A DNA stretch of 12,358 nt, from NCBI GenBank assembly GCA_039029535.1, contig JBCCFW010000208.1:1-12358 (forward strand), in the 5' to 3' direction. Under the pieces are notes generated by a model. It did no database searches. It had not been told where the DNA came from and saw only the letters and a program-made list of their open reading frames with translations. How positions within the stretch are numbered: position 1 is the stretch's first letter; each line of letters begins with the position of its first letter. Source of the stretch: JBCCFW01 sp039029535 (GTDB lineage: Bacteria; Acidobacteriota; JBCCFW01). Shown piece by piece: positions 5,230 to 12,358 of this stretch. Position numbers and translations under genes: made by a program.

Positions 5230-8200
5230 ATGACTGCGTCTCTACGTCCCCTCGGGGTCCTGCTCTCCTCCTGCCTCCTGGCCGGGTCGGCGTTCGCCGA
5301 GACCGAGCGACCCGTCCGGCCGCCCGCTCACGCCTTCGTCGGCGTCCACGCCCTCATCGCTCCCGGACGGGAGCTTCCGGGCGCCACCCTCATCATCCGC
5401 GACGGTCGCATCGAGGACGTCGGAGTCGGTCTCCAGCCGCCGGCCGATGCCGTCGTCCACGACGGTGAAGGGATGGTGGCCTGGCCGGGCCTCTTCGAGC
5501 CGCACCTGGGCCTGTCCAAGCTCGGCGGCGAGAAGAAGGGGGGCGGGGACGACGACGACGACGAGGAGCGTCCCGGCCACGGTCACGCCAACGCCAAGGT
5601 CCACCCCGAGCTGCGGGTGGCCAGCGTGCTGCAGCCGAAGGAGAAGGGACTGAAGAGCTGGTGGAAGCAGGGCTTCACCACGGCCGCCGTCGTCCCGGAC
5701 TCCGGCATCTTCCGGGGGCGGGGCGCGGTCGTCGAGCTGCTCGGCGGTCCCTTGCGCGACCACCTCATTGAGGAAGGGACCGAGATCCACGCCGCCTTCG
5801 AGGCCGGTGGCTGGGGTAGCAACACCTACCCGAACTCCGTGATGGGTGCGACGGCCGTGCTGCGACAGGGGCTCCTCGACGGTCGCTGGTACGAGGACGC
5901 CTGGGCCTGGTCGAAGCGTCACGCGCGCGCTCCCCGGCCCGAGAACTCGTCCGCTCTCGCTGCCCTGGCCGACGCCTTCGGTGAGCGCTCGCGCAGCCGC
6001 GCCCGGTTGGCCTTCGACTGCCGCTCCGTGCTCGACGCGCTGCGGGCCGGCGAGCTCGCAGACGAGTTCGGCATTCCCTTCCGCGTCATCGGCTCGGGCG
6101 ACGAGCATCGCCGGCTCAATGAGGTCGCTCGCCTCGGCGTGCCGGTCGTGCTGCCTCTCGACTTCCCGGCGCCGCCGGCGGCGACCACCGAGTGGGAGTG
6201 GCTCGAGGTCAGCGACCGACGGCTCGAGCACTGGGATCGCGCGCCCGACACGCCGCGCTGGCTCGACGAGATGGGTGTCGAGGTGTCGCTGTCGACCAAG
6301 GGGCTCAAGACCGACGAGCTGTCGGCCGTGCCGGGCCGCGTCCGACGCGCCATCGAGCGTGGCCTGCCCGAGGCGACGGCGATGGCCATGCTCACGACCC
6401 GGCCCGCCAAGCTCCACGGCGTCGATCACCTGGTCGGCACCCTCGAGCCCGGCAAGCTGGCGCACTTCGTCCTCTCGCACGGTCGGCCGTTCGAGAAGGG
6501 CCGTGTCATCCGTGAGGTCTGGATCGGCGAGGAGCGCCGCATCATCGAGCGACAGCCCGAAGGCCCGAAGGGCAAGTGGGACGTCACGCTCACCCGCGGC
6601 GGCAAGGCTGTCGAAGGCACGCTCTCGCTCAAGGCGGGTGGTGGCTCCTTCAGCTGGAAGCCCGACCCTTCCGAGAAGAAGCGCGAGAAGGCGAAGCTCG
6701 AAGGGCTCGAGCTCGTCGGCGACGCGGTGAGCTTCGACCTGAAGGTCACGCCCTGGGACGCAGAGGCCGAGGACAGCGTTGGTGTCGAGGCCAGCGTCGA
6801 CGGCCATCGGATGACCGGCACGGGGCCCGGCATCACGCTCAGCGGTCGTCGCGTGCTCGGACCGCAGCCGCCGGACGAGCCGCCGACCCCGCGGACGCCG
6901 GCACCGCGTCCGAAGCCGTTCGGTGGTCCGCTCGACCACGCGTCCGCCTTCGTCATCCGCAACGCGACGCTCTGGACCGCCGCCGACGTCGGCGTGCTCG
7001 GACGCGCCGACCTCCTCGTCCGCGACGGACGCATCCAGGCCATCGGCTCGAACCTCCGCCTGCCCCGTGGCGGCAACGAGGTCGACGGCACCGGCCTGCA
7101 CGTGACCCCGGGCCTCATCGACGCCCACTCGCACTCGGCCATCGTCGGCGGCGTCAACGAGGGGACGAACTCCTGCACTGCTGAGGTCCGCATCGGCGAC
7201 GTCGTCAACAGCGAGACCCTGTCGATCTACCGCTTGCTCGCGGGTGGCCTGACGACGGCACACCTGCTGCACGGCTCGGCTAACTCGATGGGTGGTCAGG
7301 CGCAGACCATCAAGCTCCGCTGGGGTGCGACCCCCGAAGGGCTCAAGCTCCAGGGCGCCAAGCCGACCATCAAGTTCGCGCTGGGTGAGAACGTCAAGCA
7401 AGCGAACTGGGGCGAGGAGTACACCACCCGCTTCCCGCAGAGCCGCATGGGTGTCGAGCAGTTCATGCGCGTGAAGTTCCACGAGGCCCGCGAGCACGCC
7501 GAGGCGCACCGCGACTGGGGCTCGGGCGGTGAGCGCGACGCGCTCCCGCCGCGACCGAACCTCCAGCTCGATGCCCTGGCCGACATCCTCCGCGGCGACA
7601 TGTGGATTCACTGCCACTCGTACCGGCAGGACGAGATCCTCATGTTGGTCCGGCTGGCCGAAGAGCTCGGCTTCACGATGGGCACCTTCCAGCACGTGCT
7701 GGAGGGCTACAAGGTCGCCGACGAGCTGGCCGCGCACGGCGCGCACGCCTCGTCATTCTCCGACTGGTGGGCCTACAAGTTCGAGGTCTACGACGCCATC
7801 CCGCACAACGGCGCGCTCATGTGGGAGCGCGGCGTGAACGTGACCTTCAACTCCGACTCGACGGAGCTGGCCCGACGGATGAACCTCGAGGCCGCCAAGG
7901 CCGTGCGCTCCGGTGGCGTGCCGCCGGAAGAGGCGCTCAAGTTCGTCACCATCAACGCGGCGATCCAGATGGGCGTCGACCACCGCATCGGCTCGCTCGA
8001 GGTCGGCAAGGACGCCGATCTCGTCCTCTGGAACGGACCGCCGATGTCACCGGCCTCGCTCGCGCTCCAGACCTTCGTCGATGGTCGGCTCTACTTCGAC
8101 CGGGCGGTGGACCTCGCGCAGCGTGAGGCGCAGGCCGAGCGTCGTGCCGCGCTCATCGCCGCGGTGGAGAAGGCCCGTGACGGTGACGGCAGCGAGTCGA

Positions 8201-8307
8201 AGGGCAGCCGTCCGCGGAGCTACCCGTACCTGCTCAAGGGGCATGACCACTGTCTCGACAACGCCGGTCACGCCGACCACGGTCATCACGACGAGGAGAT
8301 CCACTGA
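5230..8307 (+). CDS. Exported double amidohydrolase (degenerate module fused to intact module), His-rich tail
   Basis: 1025 residues from the ATG at 5230, preceded by GGAG at 6-nt spacing; a frame extending to 5146 lacks these signals. Signal peptide 1-23 (LLAGSAFA, cleavage before E24); LSSC at 12-15 also fits a lipobox, so a lipoprotein is possible. Module 1 (about 30-445) has the amidohydrolase start (LIIRDGRIEDVG) and end (VGTLEPGKLAHFVL), but PGL-FEPHLG at 86-94 has lost the second metal His. A Lys/Gly/Asp-rich insert lies at about 99-118. A beta-rich linker (about 450-565) follows. Module 2 (about 575-975) is intact: H633-x-H635 in PGLIDAHSH, K715, H794-x-H796, H822 and D876, then the RIGSLEVGKDADLVLW end strand. 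The last 22 residues contain 7 His. Likely a periplasmic metal-dependent hydrolase of the imidazolonepropionase/Xaa-Pro-dipeptidase-like group; substrate unknown. Coupled to the next gene by a TGATG overlap. Confidence 0.93.
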   Translation: MTASLRPLGVLLSSCLLAGSAFAETERPVRPPAHAFVGVHALIAPGRELPGATLIIRDGRIEDVGVGLQPPADAVVHDGEGMVAWPGLFEPHLGLSKLGGEKKGGGDDDDDEERPGHGHANAKVHPELRVASVLQPKEKGLKSWWKQGFTTAAVVPDSGIFRGRGAVVELLGGPLRDHLIEEGTEIHAAFEAGGWGSNTYPNSVMGATAVLRQGLLDGRWYEDAWAWSKRHARAPRPENSSALAALADAFGERSRSRARLAFDCRSVLDALRAGELADEFGIPFRVIGSGDEHRRLNEVARLGVPVVLPLDFPAPPAATTEWEWLEVSDRRLEHWDRAPDTPRWLDEMGVEVSLSTKGLKTDELSAVPGRVRRAIERGLPEATAMAMLTTRPAKLHGVDHLVGTLEPGKLAHFVLSHGRPFEKGRVIREVWIGEERRIIERQPEGPKGKWDVTLTRGGKAVEGTLSLKAGGGSFSWKPDPSEKKREKAKLEGLELVGDAVSFDLKVTPWDAEAEDSVGVEASVDGHRMTGTGPGITLSGRRVLGPQPPDEPPTPRTPAPRPKPFGGPLDHASAFVIRNATLWTAADVGVLGRADLLVRDGRIQAIGSNLRLPRGGNEVDGTGLHVTPGLIDAHSHSAIVGGVNEGTNSCTAEVRIGDVVNSETLSIYRLLAGGLTTAHLLHGSANSMGGQAQTIKLRWGATPEGLKLQGAKPTIKFALGENVKQANWGEEYTTRFPQSRMGVEQFMRVKFHEAREHAEAHRDWGSGGERDALPPRPNLQLDALADILRGDMWIHCHSYRQDEILMLVRLAEELGFTMGTFQHVLEGYKVADELAAHGAHASSFSDWWAYKFEVYDAIPHNGALMWERGVNVTFNSDSTELARRMNLEAAKAVRSGGVPPEEALKFVTINAAIQMGVDHRIGSLEVGKDADLVLWNGPPMSPASLALQTFVDGRLYFDRAVDLAQREAQAERRAALIAAVEKARDGDGSESKGSRPRSYPYLLKGHDHCLDNAGHADHGHHDEEIH

Positions 8308-9599
8308 TGCGCACCCGAGTCGTCGTCTCCTCTCTTTGCTCGATCCTCCTCGCGGGCTCGGTGCTCGCGCAGGAGCTCGTCATCCGTGGTGCGACCGTTC
8401 ACGTCGGTGACGGCGCGACGGTCCTCACCGATCACGACATCGTCCTGCGCGACGGCCGCATCGCGGCGGTCGGCCCCGGTGCTGGCCAGGGGGCGTCAGC
8501 GTCGCAGGTCATCGACGCCCGAGGGCTCCATGTCAGCCCGGGGCTCACCGCGGCTCACACCGTGCTTGGTCTCGTCGAGATCAACGCCGTGCGCTCCACC
8601 CGCGATCAGCGGGAGGTCGGACGCATCAACCCGCACGTGCGGGCAGACACGGCGGTCAACCCGGACTCGGCCCTGCTGGGTGTCACCATGGCCGGCGGCG
8701 TCCTGCACGCGATGGTCGTGCCCGAGGGCGCGCTCGTGCGGGGGCGCTCGTCGCTCATGAAGCTCCGGGGCTGGACCCGCGAGGACATGAACCTCAAGGC
8801 CCCGGCGGCGCTGCACGTGAGCTGGCCGGACATGACGACCTCGCGTGACAAGGGCGTCAAGCCGGGCGCGGACGAGCAGGAGAATCGTCGGGCCGAGGTG
8901 CTCCGCGAGCTCGACGACCTGCTCGCCACGGCCCAGGCGTACCTCGCTTCGAGCGGAGGCGGTGGCAACCTGTCTTCCTGGGAGCGCGACGCGCGCCTGG
9001 ACGCCCTCGCGCCCGTGCTGTCGGGTGAGCTCCCGGTGGTGGTCCACGGCAATGACGTTCCGCAGATGCTGGCGGCCATGGACTGGGCTGAGCGCTGGGG
9101 GCTGCGCCTGGTGCTGGCGGGGGCTCGCGACTCCTGGCGCATCGCCGATCGCCTGGCGGCCGCCGACGTGCCGGTGATCCTCGGCTCGGTGCGCGCGCTG
9201 CCGCGTCGCGACCACGAGCCCTATGACGTCGCCTACATGGCGCCGGTGCGTCTCCACGAGGCGGGTGTTCGCTTCTGCCTGACGGTGGGGAGCGGTGGCT
9301 TCTCGGCCGCGCACGCGCGCAACCTGCCCGACGAGGCCGCCATGGCCATCGCCTACGGCCTACCGCGCGAGGCGGCGCTGGCGGCGGTGACGTCGTCGCC
9401 GGCTCAGGTCTTCGGGCTCGACGGCGAGATCGGTCGAGTGGAGGTCGGTCAGCGGGCGAACCTGGTCGTCTGGGACGGCGTGCCGCTCGAGGTCGTGACC
9501 TCGGCGGTCAACCTCATCATGGACGGTCGCGAAGTTCCCTTCGACGACCGCCATAGCGTGCTCTACCGCAAGTACCGCTCTCGCCCCGCGCCGCGCTGA
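8307..9599 (+). CDS. Exported amidohydrolase-like protein, probably without its own active site
   Basis: 430 residues. Signal peptide MRTRVVVSSLCSILLAGSVLA, cleaved before Q22. The fold landmarks are clear: LVIRGATVHVGDG and VLRDGRIAAVGPG (N-terminal beta-sandwich), PGLTAAHTVLG at 79-88 where PGLIDAHSH is expected, PVVVHGNDVPQML, and the closing GEIGRVEVGQRANLVVWDG. Of the first metal pair only H84 remains; the second His is V86. The middle HxH is a single H (VVVHGND). The late Asp region reads FCLTVGSGGF instead of a typical SDS/TDS, so the Asp ligand also seems lost. It is thus likely a pseudo-enzyme. It starts inside the previous gene's stop, so it is made together with the double amidohydrolase and may be its structural partner. 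An alternative is catalysis with a rearranged site. Confidence 0.9.
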   Translation: MRTRVVVSSLCSILLAGSVLAQELVIRGATVHVGDGATVLTDHDIVLRDGRIAAVGPGAGQGASASQVIDARGLHVSPGLTAAHTVLGLVEINAVRSTRDQREVGRINPHVRADTAVNPDSALLGVTMAGGVLHAMVVPEGALVRGRSSLMKLRGWTREDMNLKAPAALHVSWPDMTTSRDKGVKPGADEQENRRAEVLRELDDLLATAQAYLASSGGGGNLSSWERDARLDALAPVLSGELPVVVHGNDVPQMLAAMDWAERWGLRLVLAGARDSWRIADRLAAADVPVILGSVRALPRRDHEPYDVAYMAPVRLHEAGVRFCLTVGSGGFSAAHARNLPDEAAMAIAYGLPREAALAAVTSSPAQVFGLDGEIGRVEVGQRANLVVWDGVPLEVVTSAVNLIMDGREVPFDDRHSVLYRKYRSRPAPR

Positions 9600-9626
9600 C
9601 GGACTGACTGGCCTGGGAGGCAGTGA

Positions 9627-9931
9627 CCTGGAGGGCGAGGGATTCCCTTCCCTCGTCCGACGGGGCGTGCACGGGAGGAGTCGACCGCCAGGCCGCTCAA
9701 ACGCTGCCGTCTGCCTGCTGGGACTGCGGGAGTCAGTGGCTTGGAGGGCGAGGGGATTCACTTCCCTCGTCCGACGGAGCGTGGGGGCATGGGAGGAGTC
9801 GGCCGTCAGGCCGCTCAAACGCTACCGTCTGCCTGCTGGGACTGCGGGAGTCAGTGGCTTGGAGGGCGAGGGGATTCACTTCCCTCGTCCGACGGGGCGT
9901 GGGGGCATGGGAGGAGTCGGCCGTCAGGCCG
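9627..9931. repeat. Tandem array of three structured repeats (113, 118 and about 74 bp)
   Basis: Units start at 9627, 9740 and 9858; the last is cut short near 9931. Units 1 and 2 are near-identical apart from a 5-bp indel region. Each has a 9-bp hairpin GGGCGAGGG/CCCTCGTCC (9633-9641/9650-9658, 9746-9754/9764-9772, 9864-9872/9882-9890), with loop GATTCACTT in units 2 and 3 and ATTCCCTT in unit 1. A second arm, best in unit 2, is CGGAGCGT/ACGCTACCG (9775-9782/9819-9827) topped by CGGCC/GGCCG (9800-9804/9809-9813). The element at 2236-2334 has the same layout. The array fills the whole spacer between two convergent genes and probably shields each from the other's transcription. Overlapping open frames here are by-products of the repeat. 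I see nothing else in 9600-9954. Confidence 0.88.
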
Positions 9932-9954
9932 ACCCGCACCGGCCCCCACACCTT

Positions 9955-10632
9955 CTAATAAGACTGGACCACGGCAGCCGAGATGGAAGCGGCCTCGGAC
10001 CAGTACACGTAGAGCATCCCGCAGTCACCGAAGAGAAGCTGCACCTCGGCGTTGCCGGTGGGGAAGCGACGCTCCGAGTCGACGCAGGCGATGAAGCGCA
10101 TCTCCTCGTCGGTTTCGGGGCAGCGCGGCGGCGGCAGCGGATCGTTGATCCAGACCGGGTGGCCACCGACCTGGTGCAGCGGCCCGAGCCCCGACGGCAG
10201 CTCGTCGACGGACTCGACCGCCATCTCGGCCTCGCTCAGCGCCTCGAGCTCCACCGGGAGCTGCGGGAGCTCGGCCGGCACGCCCGGCTGAACCTCGGCG
10301 GCCGGCTCCGAGAGCAGCTCGAGCGCCCGGCCCTCGTCGAGGTGCTTGACGAAGAGCGGGTCGGTCGCGGCATCGAGGTGATAGTTCGCCAGCACCGCGA
10401 GCCGGCGCACCGACTTGATGCCGAGGAAGGAGAGCGCCGGATCCTCGAGATCGATGTCGAGGGTCAGGTGGAGTGGAAGACCGCTGTGCGGTGAGAGGGG
10501 GAGCTCGGCCTCCATGAGCGGCTGCCCGCCGAAGACGTGGAGAGGGAAGAACTGACGCTTCCAATCCCGGGCGCGCGTGAGGATTCGAGCCCGGAAGCCC
10601 AGGCTGTCGTCACCGTCCATGGGACCGTCCAT
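9955..10632 (-). CDS. DUF1963 (YwqG-like) family protein
   Basis: 225 residues from the ATG at 10630-10632, with GGAAGG 6 nt upstream. The same frame stays open back into tRNA-Asp, which rules out longer starts. The C-terminal half carries the family's hallmarks: LGPLHQVGGHPVWIND (149-164), CP at 171-172, EEMRFIACVDS (177-186) and a closing GDCGMLYVYW (202-211). In YwqG/DUF1963 proteins an 'HQ-GG-P-W' motif is followed by a strand and a C-terminal 'G...Y.F.C' sheet. The N-terminal half (FFPLHVFGG, LTLDIDLEDPALSFLGIKSVRRLAVLANY) is typical in layout but divergent. There is no signal peptide or membrane segment, so it is cytoplasmic. The biochemical role of the family is unknown. The gene runs toward the repeat array and is flanked upstream by tRNA-Asp on the same strand. 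Confidence 0.82.
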   Translation of the reverse strand: MDGPMDGDDSLGFRARILTRARDWKRQFFPLHVFGGQPLMEAELPLSPHSGLPLHLTLDIDLEDPALSFLGIKSVRRLAVLANYHLDAATDPLFVKHLDEGRALELLSEPAAEVQPGVPAELPQLPVELEALSEAEMAVESVDELPSGLGPLHQVGGHPVWINDPLPPPRCPETDEEMRFIACVDSERRFPTGNAEVQLLFGDCGMLYVYWSEAASISAAVVQSY

Positions 10633-10696
10633 CGCGAGCCTTCCACGAGTTCGTGCGGGGAGACACGAAACTCGGGTCGGATCGTCTCCGATGGAG

Positions 10697-10719
10697 GGGC
10701 TCTCTCGCAAGCAGAGCCC
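10697..10719 (-). other. Hairpin in the leader of the DUF1963 gene
   Basis: GGGCTCT (10697-10703) and AGAGCCC (10713-10719) pair perfectly around a 9-nt loop, 65 nt upstream of the start codon. No U-tract follows on the minus strand. It could be a processing or mRNA-stability structure; no riboswitch class is recognisable. Confidence 0.35.
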
Positions 10720-10770
10720 GGCGTGACCGCGGCCTGGGTCGTCAACTCTGCCGAGCGGGCGAAGACGCAG

Positions 10771-10797
10771 GCCCCCCGCGCTGACTGCGAGGGGGGC
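10771..10797 (-). terminator. GC-rich hairpin downstream of tRNA-Asp, possible terminator
   Basis: GCCCCCC (10771-10777) pairs with GGGGGGC (10791-10797), with three further inner pairs (10779-10781/10787-10789) and the loop TGACT. It lies 26 nt past the encoded CCA of tRNA-Asp. On the minus strand CTGCGTCTTCG follows, not a U-run, so termination would be imperfect; part of the transcript may run on into the DUF1963 gene. Confidence 0.45.
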
Positions 10798-10822
10798 GGT
10801 GCGTGTCGTCGACTGCAGCTGT

Positions 10823-10899
10823 TGGCGGGCCCGACGAGACTCGAACTCGCGACCTCTGGCGTGACAGGCCAGCGTTCTAACCAACTGAACTACGAGCCC
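10823..10899 (-). tRNA. tRNA-Asp (anticodon GTC), CCA encoded
   Basis: 77 nt including CCA. The acceptor stem pairs GGGCTCG (5' end at 10899) with CGGGCCC with one T-G pair. T8 and A9 and D-stem GTTC...GAAC follow. The anticodon stem-loop TGGC-CTGTCAC-GCCA gives GUC. The T-arm is GCGAG-TTCGAGT-CTCGT. The discriminator G73, an identity element of tRNA-Asp, is followed by a genomic CCA (10825-10823). A shifted acceptor (GCGGGCT) is also possible on paper but would break positions 8-9 and the discriminator, so I chose this one. It follows tRNA-Val by 47 bp and is probably cotranscribed. Confidence 0.97.
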
Positions 10900-10946
10900 G
10901 CTGCAGGACTGACTTTTCGCACTCTACCGGGCGCTTGCACCGCCCT

Positions 10947-11022
10947 TGGTAGGCGGTACCGGGCTCGAACCAGTAACCCCTTGCGTGTAAGGCAAGTGCT
11001 CTTCCAGTTGAGCTAACCGCCC
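10947..11022 (-). tRNA. tRNA-Val (anticodon TAC), CCA encoded
   Basis: 76 nt including CCA. The acceptor stem pairs GGGCGGT (5' end at 11022) with ACCGCCT; the first pair is a G-T wobble. T8 and A9 and D-stem GCTC...GAGC follow. The anticodon arm CTTGC-CTTACAC-GCAAG gives UAC. The T-arm is ACTGG-TTCGAGC-CCGGT. Discriminator A then CCA (10949-10947). It is first of a Val-Asp pair, a common bacterial arrangement. Confidence 0.97.
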
Positions 11023-11038
11023 GGAGGACGCGGAGGAT

Positions 11039-11060
11039 GACAGCCACCTACCGGGCTGTC
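11039..11060 (-). terminator. Hairpin after the pdxJ-like gene, possible terminator
   Basis: GACAGCC (11039-11045) pairs with GGCTGTC (11054-11060) around 8 nt, 26 nt beyond the stop at 11086 and 17 nt before tRNA-Val. It is followed on the minus strand by ATCCTCC, without a U-tract. It may separate the glmM-pdxJ transcript from the tRNAs or be a processing site. Confidence 0.4.
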
Positions 11061-11085
11061 AAGCGCGTCCGGAGAGGTCCGGAGC

Positions 11086-11799
11086 CTACCGAAGGAGACC
11101 GCGGCAATCGGCCACGGCACCGGCAGCCCCCAGGGTCAAGGCACGGGCCCAGAGGGCCGGTCCGACCACGGCCTCGTCCAGGTTCGACAGGCCCCGCAGC
11201 CGTGCCAGCGCCCGCTCGTCCAGGCCGTGGGCGACCTGCGTGCTCATCCCCAGCTTGGTGGCGAGGGTCAGGCACTCGACCAGCTTCTCGCGCTCCTTGG
11301 CAGCGCTCGCGTCGTCGCGGCAGGCGCCCAGTCGAGCGCCGAGGAGGCAGGCTCCCGTGAGGCCGAGACGATGGGCCGCCTTGACCTGTTCGCGTTCGGG
11401 CTCGGTGAGGACACGGGTGTCGATGCCTGCCTCGGCCAGGGCGCGGACGGCCTCGACGACGGTGGTCGCGCCCGCGCTCAGGTCGATGCCGGTCTCGGGG
11501 AGGAGCTGCTCGGGGCGCTCGGGCACGAGCACGACGCGGTCGGGTCGCAGCGAGGGGACGAGCTCGACGGCTCGAGCGCTCGGGGGGATTCGAATCTCGA
11601 GGAGACCCGTCCCGAGCTCGCGCAGCAAGCGGACGTCGCGCTCCTGACCGCTGCGTCGGTCCTCGCGCAGGCTGATCGAGACGCCGCGACAGCCACCGGT
11701 CTCCGCCAGCACCGCCAGTCGCGCGGGATCCCAGGACTCGCTTCGCGTCGACTGCGCGAGGATGGCGAGAGGGTCGAGGTCGACCACCAGGCCGGTCAC
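11086..11799 (-). CDS. PdxJ-family protein (pyridoxine 5'-phosphate synthase homologue) with altered active site
   Basis: 237 residues, normal PdxJ length, from a GTG at 11797-11799 that overlaps the glmM stop (GTGA). The family is clear from SLREDRRSGQERDVRLLRE (43-61), RVVLVPERPEQLLPETGIDL, EREQVKAAHRLG and the HGLD motif. PdxJ normally joins 1-deoxyxylulose 5-phosphate and 3-amino-2-oxopropyl phosphate into pyridoxine phosphate in a TIM barrel. Compared with the E. coli sequence as I recall it, several key positions differ. VNIDH is VDLDP (7-10). HLRED is SLRED, replacing the His equivalent to His45 by S43. RRH is RRS (50). IHTG is LGAR. IGHA is VGPA. The general-base Glu (E68) and a late His (H191) remain. 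The fold is probably kept, but normal catalysis is doubtful. It is no pseudogene by frame: there is no stop or frameshift. glmM-pdxJ order is common in Deltaproteobacteria. Confidence 0.88.
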   Translation of the reverse strand: MTGLVVDLDPLAILAQSTRSESWDPARLAVLAETGGCRGVSISLREDRRSGQERDVRLLRELGTGLLEIRIPPSARAVELVPSLRPDRVVLVPERPEQLLPETGIDLSAGATTVVEAVRALAEAGIDTRVLTEPEREQVKAAHRLGLTGACLLGARLGACRDDASAAKEREKLVECLTLATKLGMSTQVAHGLDERALARLRGLSNLDEAVVGPALWARALTLGAAGAVADCRGLLR

Positions 11800-12358
11800 C
11801 GCTGCCCTCCGAGCTCGTCGGCGAGACAGTCGGCCAGCTCCTCGGCGCAGCGCTCGACCATCTCCTCGTCGTGACCCTCGACCATCACTCGCACCAGCGG
11901 CTCGGTGCCGGAGTAGCGCACGAGCATCCGGCCGACGTCGGTCAGCTTCTCTTGCCAGGTCGCGACGAGCTCGCCGTAGCGGGTCAGCTCGTCGAGGGCT
12001 CGTCGCTCGGGGACCCGCACGTTGATGAGACGTTGCGGTGCGCGCACGAGCTGAGCGGCTGCGTCCTTCAGGCTCTGGCCGCTCTCGGAGAGGGCGCGGA
12101 GAACCTGCAGCGCGCTGAGCTGTCCGTCACCGGTGGGCGCCTCGTCGAGGAAGATGACGTGCCCGCTCTGCTCGCCGCCCAGGTTGCAGCCGGACGCGAC
12201 CATGTCCTCGTGCACGAAGCGATCGCCCACCGCGGCGCGGCGGAGGCCCAGGCCCCGCTCCTTCAGGGCCTTCTCGAGGCCGAGGTTCGTCATGACCGTG
12301 CCGACGACCGCCCCCCCGCCGAGCTCACCGCGGGCGAGCATGGCGGTCGCGGTGATCA
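11796..12358 (-). CDS. glmM: Phosphoglucosamine mutase, C-terminal part, partial
   Basis: The frame runs from the window edge (ITATAMLARGELGG) to the stop at 11796-11798, about 187 codons, roughly 40% of a usual 450-residue protein. GlmM interconverts glucosamine 6-phosphate and glucosamine 1-phosphate for UDP-GlcNAc, peptidoglycan and lipopolysaccharide synthesis in the cytoplasm. Visible hallmarks are the VVGTVMTNLGLE segment, the sugar-binding GGEQSGHVIF loop (near 12150-12180), the domain-4 phosphate-binding RYSGTEPLVRVMVEG (near 11880-11920), and DGQLSALQVL between them. VVGTVMTNLGLE with GEQSGH distinguishes GlmM from phosphoglucomutase/phosphomannomutase. The catalytic phosphoserine and metal loop lie outside the window. 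It overlaps the pdxJ-like start by 4 nt, so the two are one operon. Nothing is odd in the visible part. Confidence 0.95.
   Translation of the reverse strand, partial: ITATAMLARGELGGGAVVGTVMTNLGLEKALKERGLGLRRAAVGDRFVHEDMVASGCNLGGEQSGHVIFLDEAPTGDGQLSALQVLRALSESGQSLKDAAAQLVRAPQRLINVRVPERRALDELTRYGELVATWQEKLTDVGRMLVRYSGTEPLVRVMVEGHDEEMVERCAEELADCLADELGGQR

Noticed and set aside
5242..7746. 834-codon open frame on the minus strand, antisense to the double amidohydrolase
   Set aside because: It is a shadow frame typical of high-GC DNA. It has no domain, no ribosome-binding site, and lies opposite a gene with clear conserved motifs.
9627..9931. Tandem repeats as a CRISPR array
   Set aside because: Units are about 115 bp and contiguous with no unique spacers, and there is no cas gene nearby.
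9667..10494. 275-codon plus-strand frame reading through the repeats into the DUF1963 gene
   Set aside because: Its start lies in the repeat array, it repeats the same peptide segments because the DNA repeats, and the rest is antisense to a better-supported gene.
10633..10884. N-terminal extension of the DUF1963 gene to 10884
   Set aside because: It would translate through tRNA-Asp, and a good GGAAGG site precedes the ATG at 10632.

Overview
The window is about 12.4 kb of uniformly GC-rich DNA from a diderm bacterium. Four genes encode signal peptides, and there is a sigma-54 two-component pair, an ECF sigma/anti-sigma operon and a glmM-pdxJ pair. The glmM-pdxJ order and the kinase/regulator/sRNA layout recall Deltaproteobacteria and Myxococcota in the broad sense, but Planctomycetota or another GC-rich environmental phylum cannot be excluded. 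This is inference from gene content only.

Left end (1-2335, + strand). The tail of an NtrY-like histidine kinase overlaps a complete NtrX/NtrC-type sigma-54 activator. The 685 bases after it hold no convincing gene but are full of signals. Three G/C dyads are spaced two helical turns apart. A textbook -24/-12 sigma-54 promoter follows. Then comes a segment of about 200 nt that folds into a compact RNA and ends in a strong intrinsic terminator. The 5' strand of its closing stem starts at the predicted transcription start, and three C-rich CUUCCCC-type loops are displayed. I read this as an undescribed sigma-54-dependent small RNA with its own two-component control, the most interesting object in the window. 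A structured palindromic repeat follows.

Centre left (2336-5140, - strand). An operon runs ECF sigma factor, membrane anti-sigma factor with a zinc-binding motif, small Cys-containing secreted protein, secreted BamC-like protein with a coiled-coil tail. A tRNA-Lys lies upstream of it on the same strand.

Centre (5230-9599, + strand). Two overlapping genes encode exported amidohydrolases. The first is a 1025-residue fusion of a degenerate and an intact amidohydrolase module with a His-rich tail. The second is a single module that has also lost the metal-binding HxH. The three modules probably form one periplasmic enzyme system acting on an unknown substrate, perhaps a peptide.

Right end (9600-12358, - strand genes). 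A tandem array of the same structured repeat fills the convergent spacer. Then come a DUF1963/YwqG-like gene, tRNA-Asp and tRNA-Val (both with encoded CCA), a PdxJ homologue that has lost several catalytic residues, and the C-terminal part of glmM.
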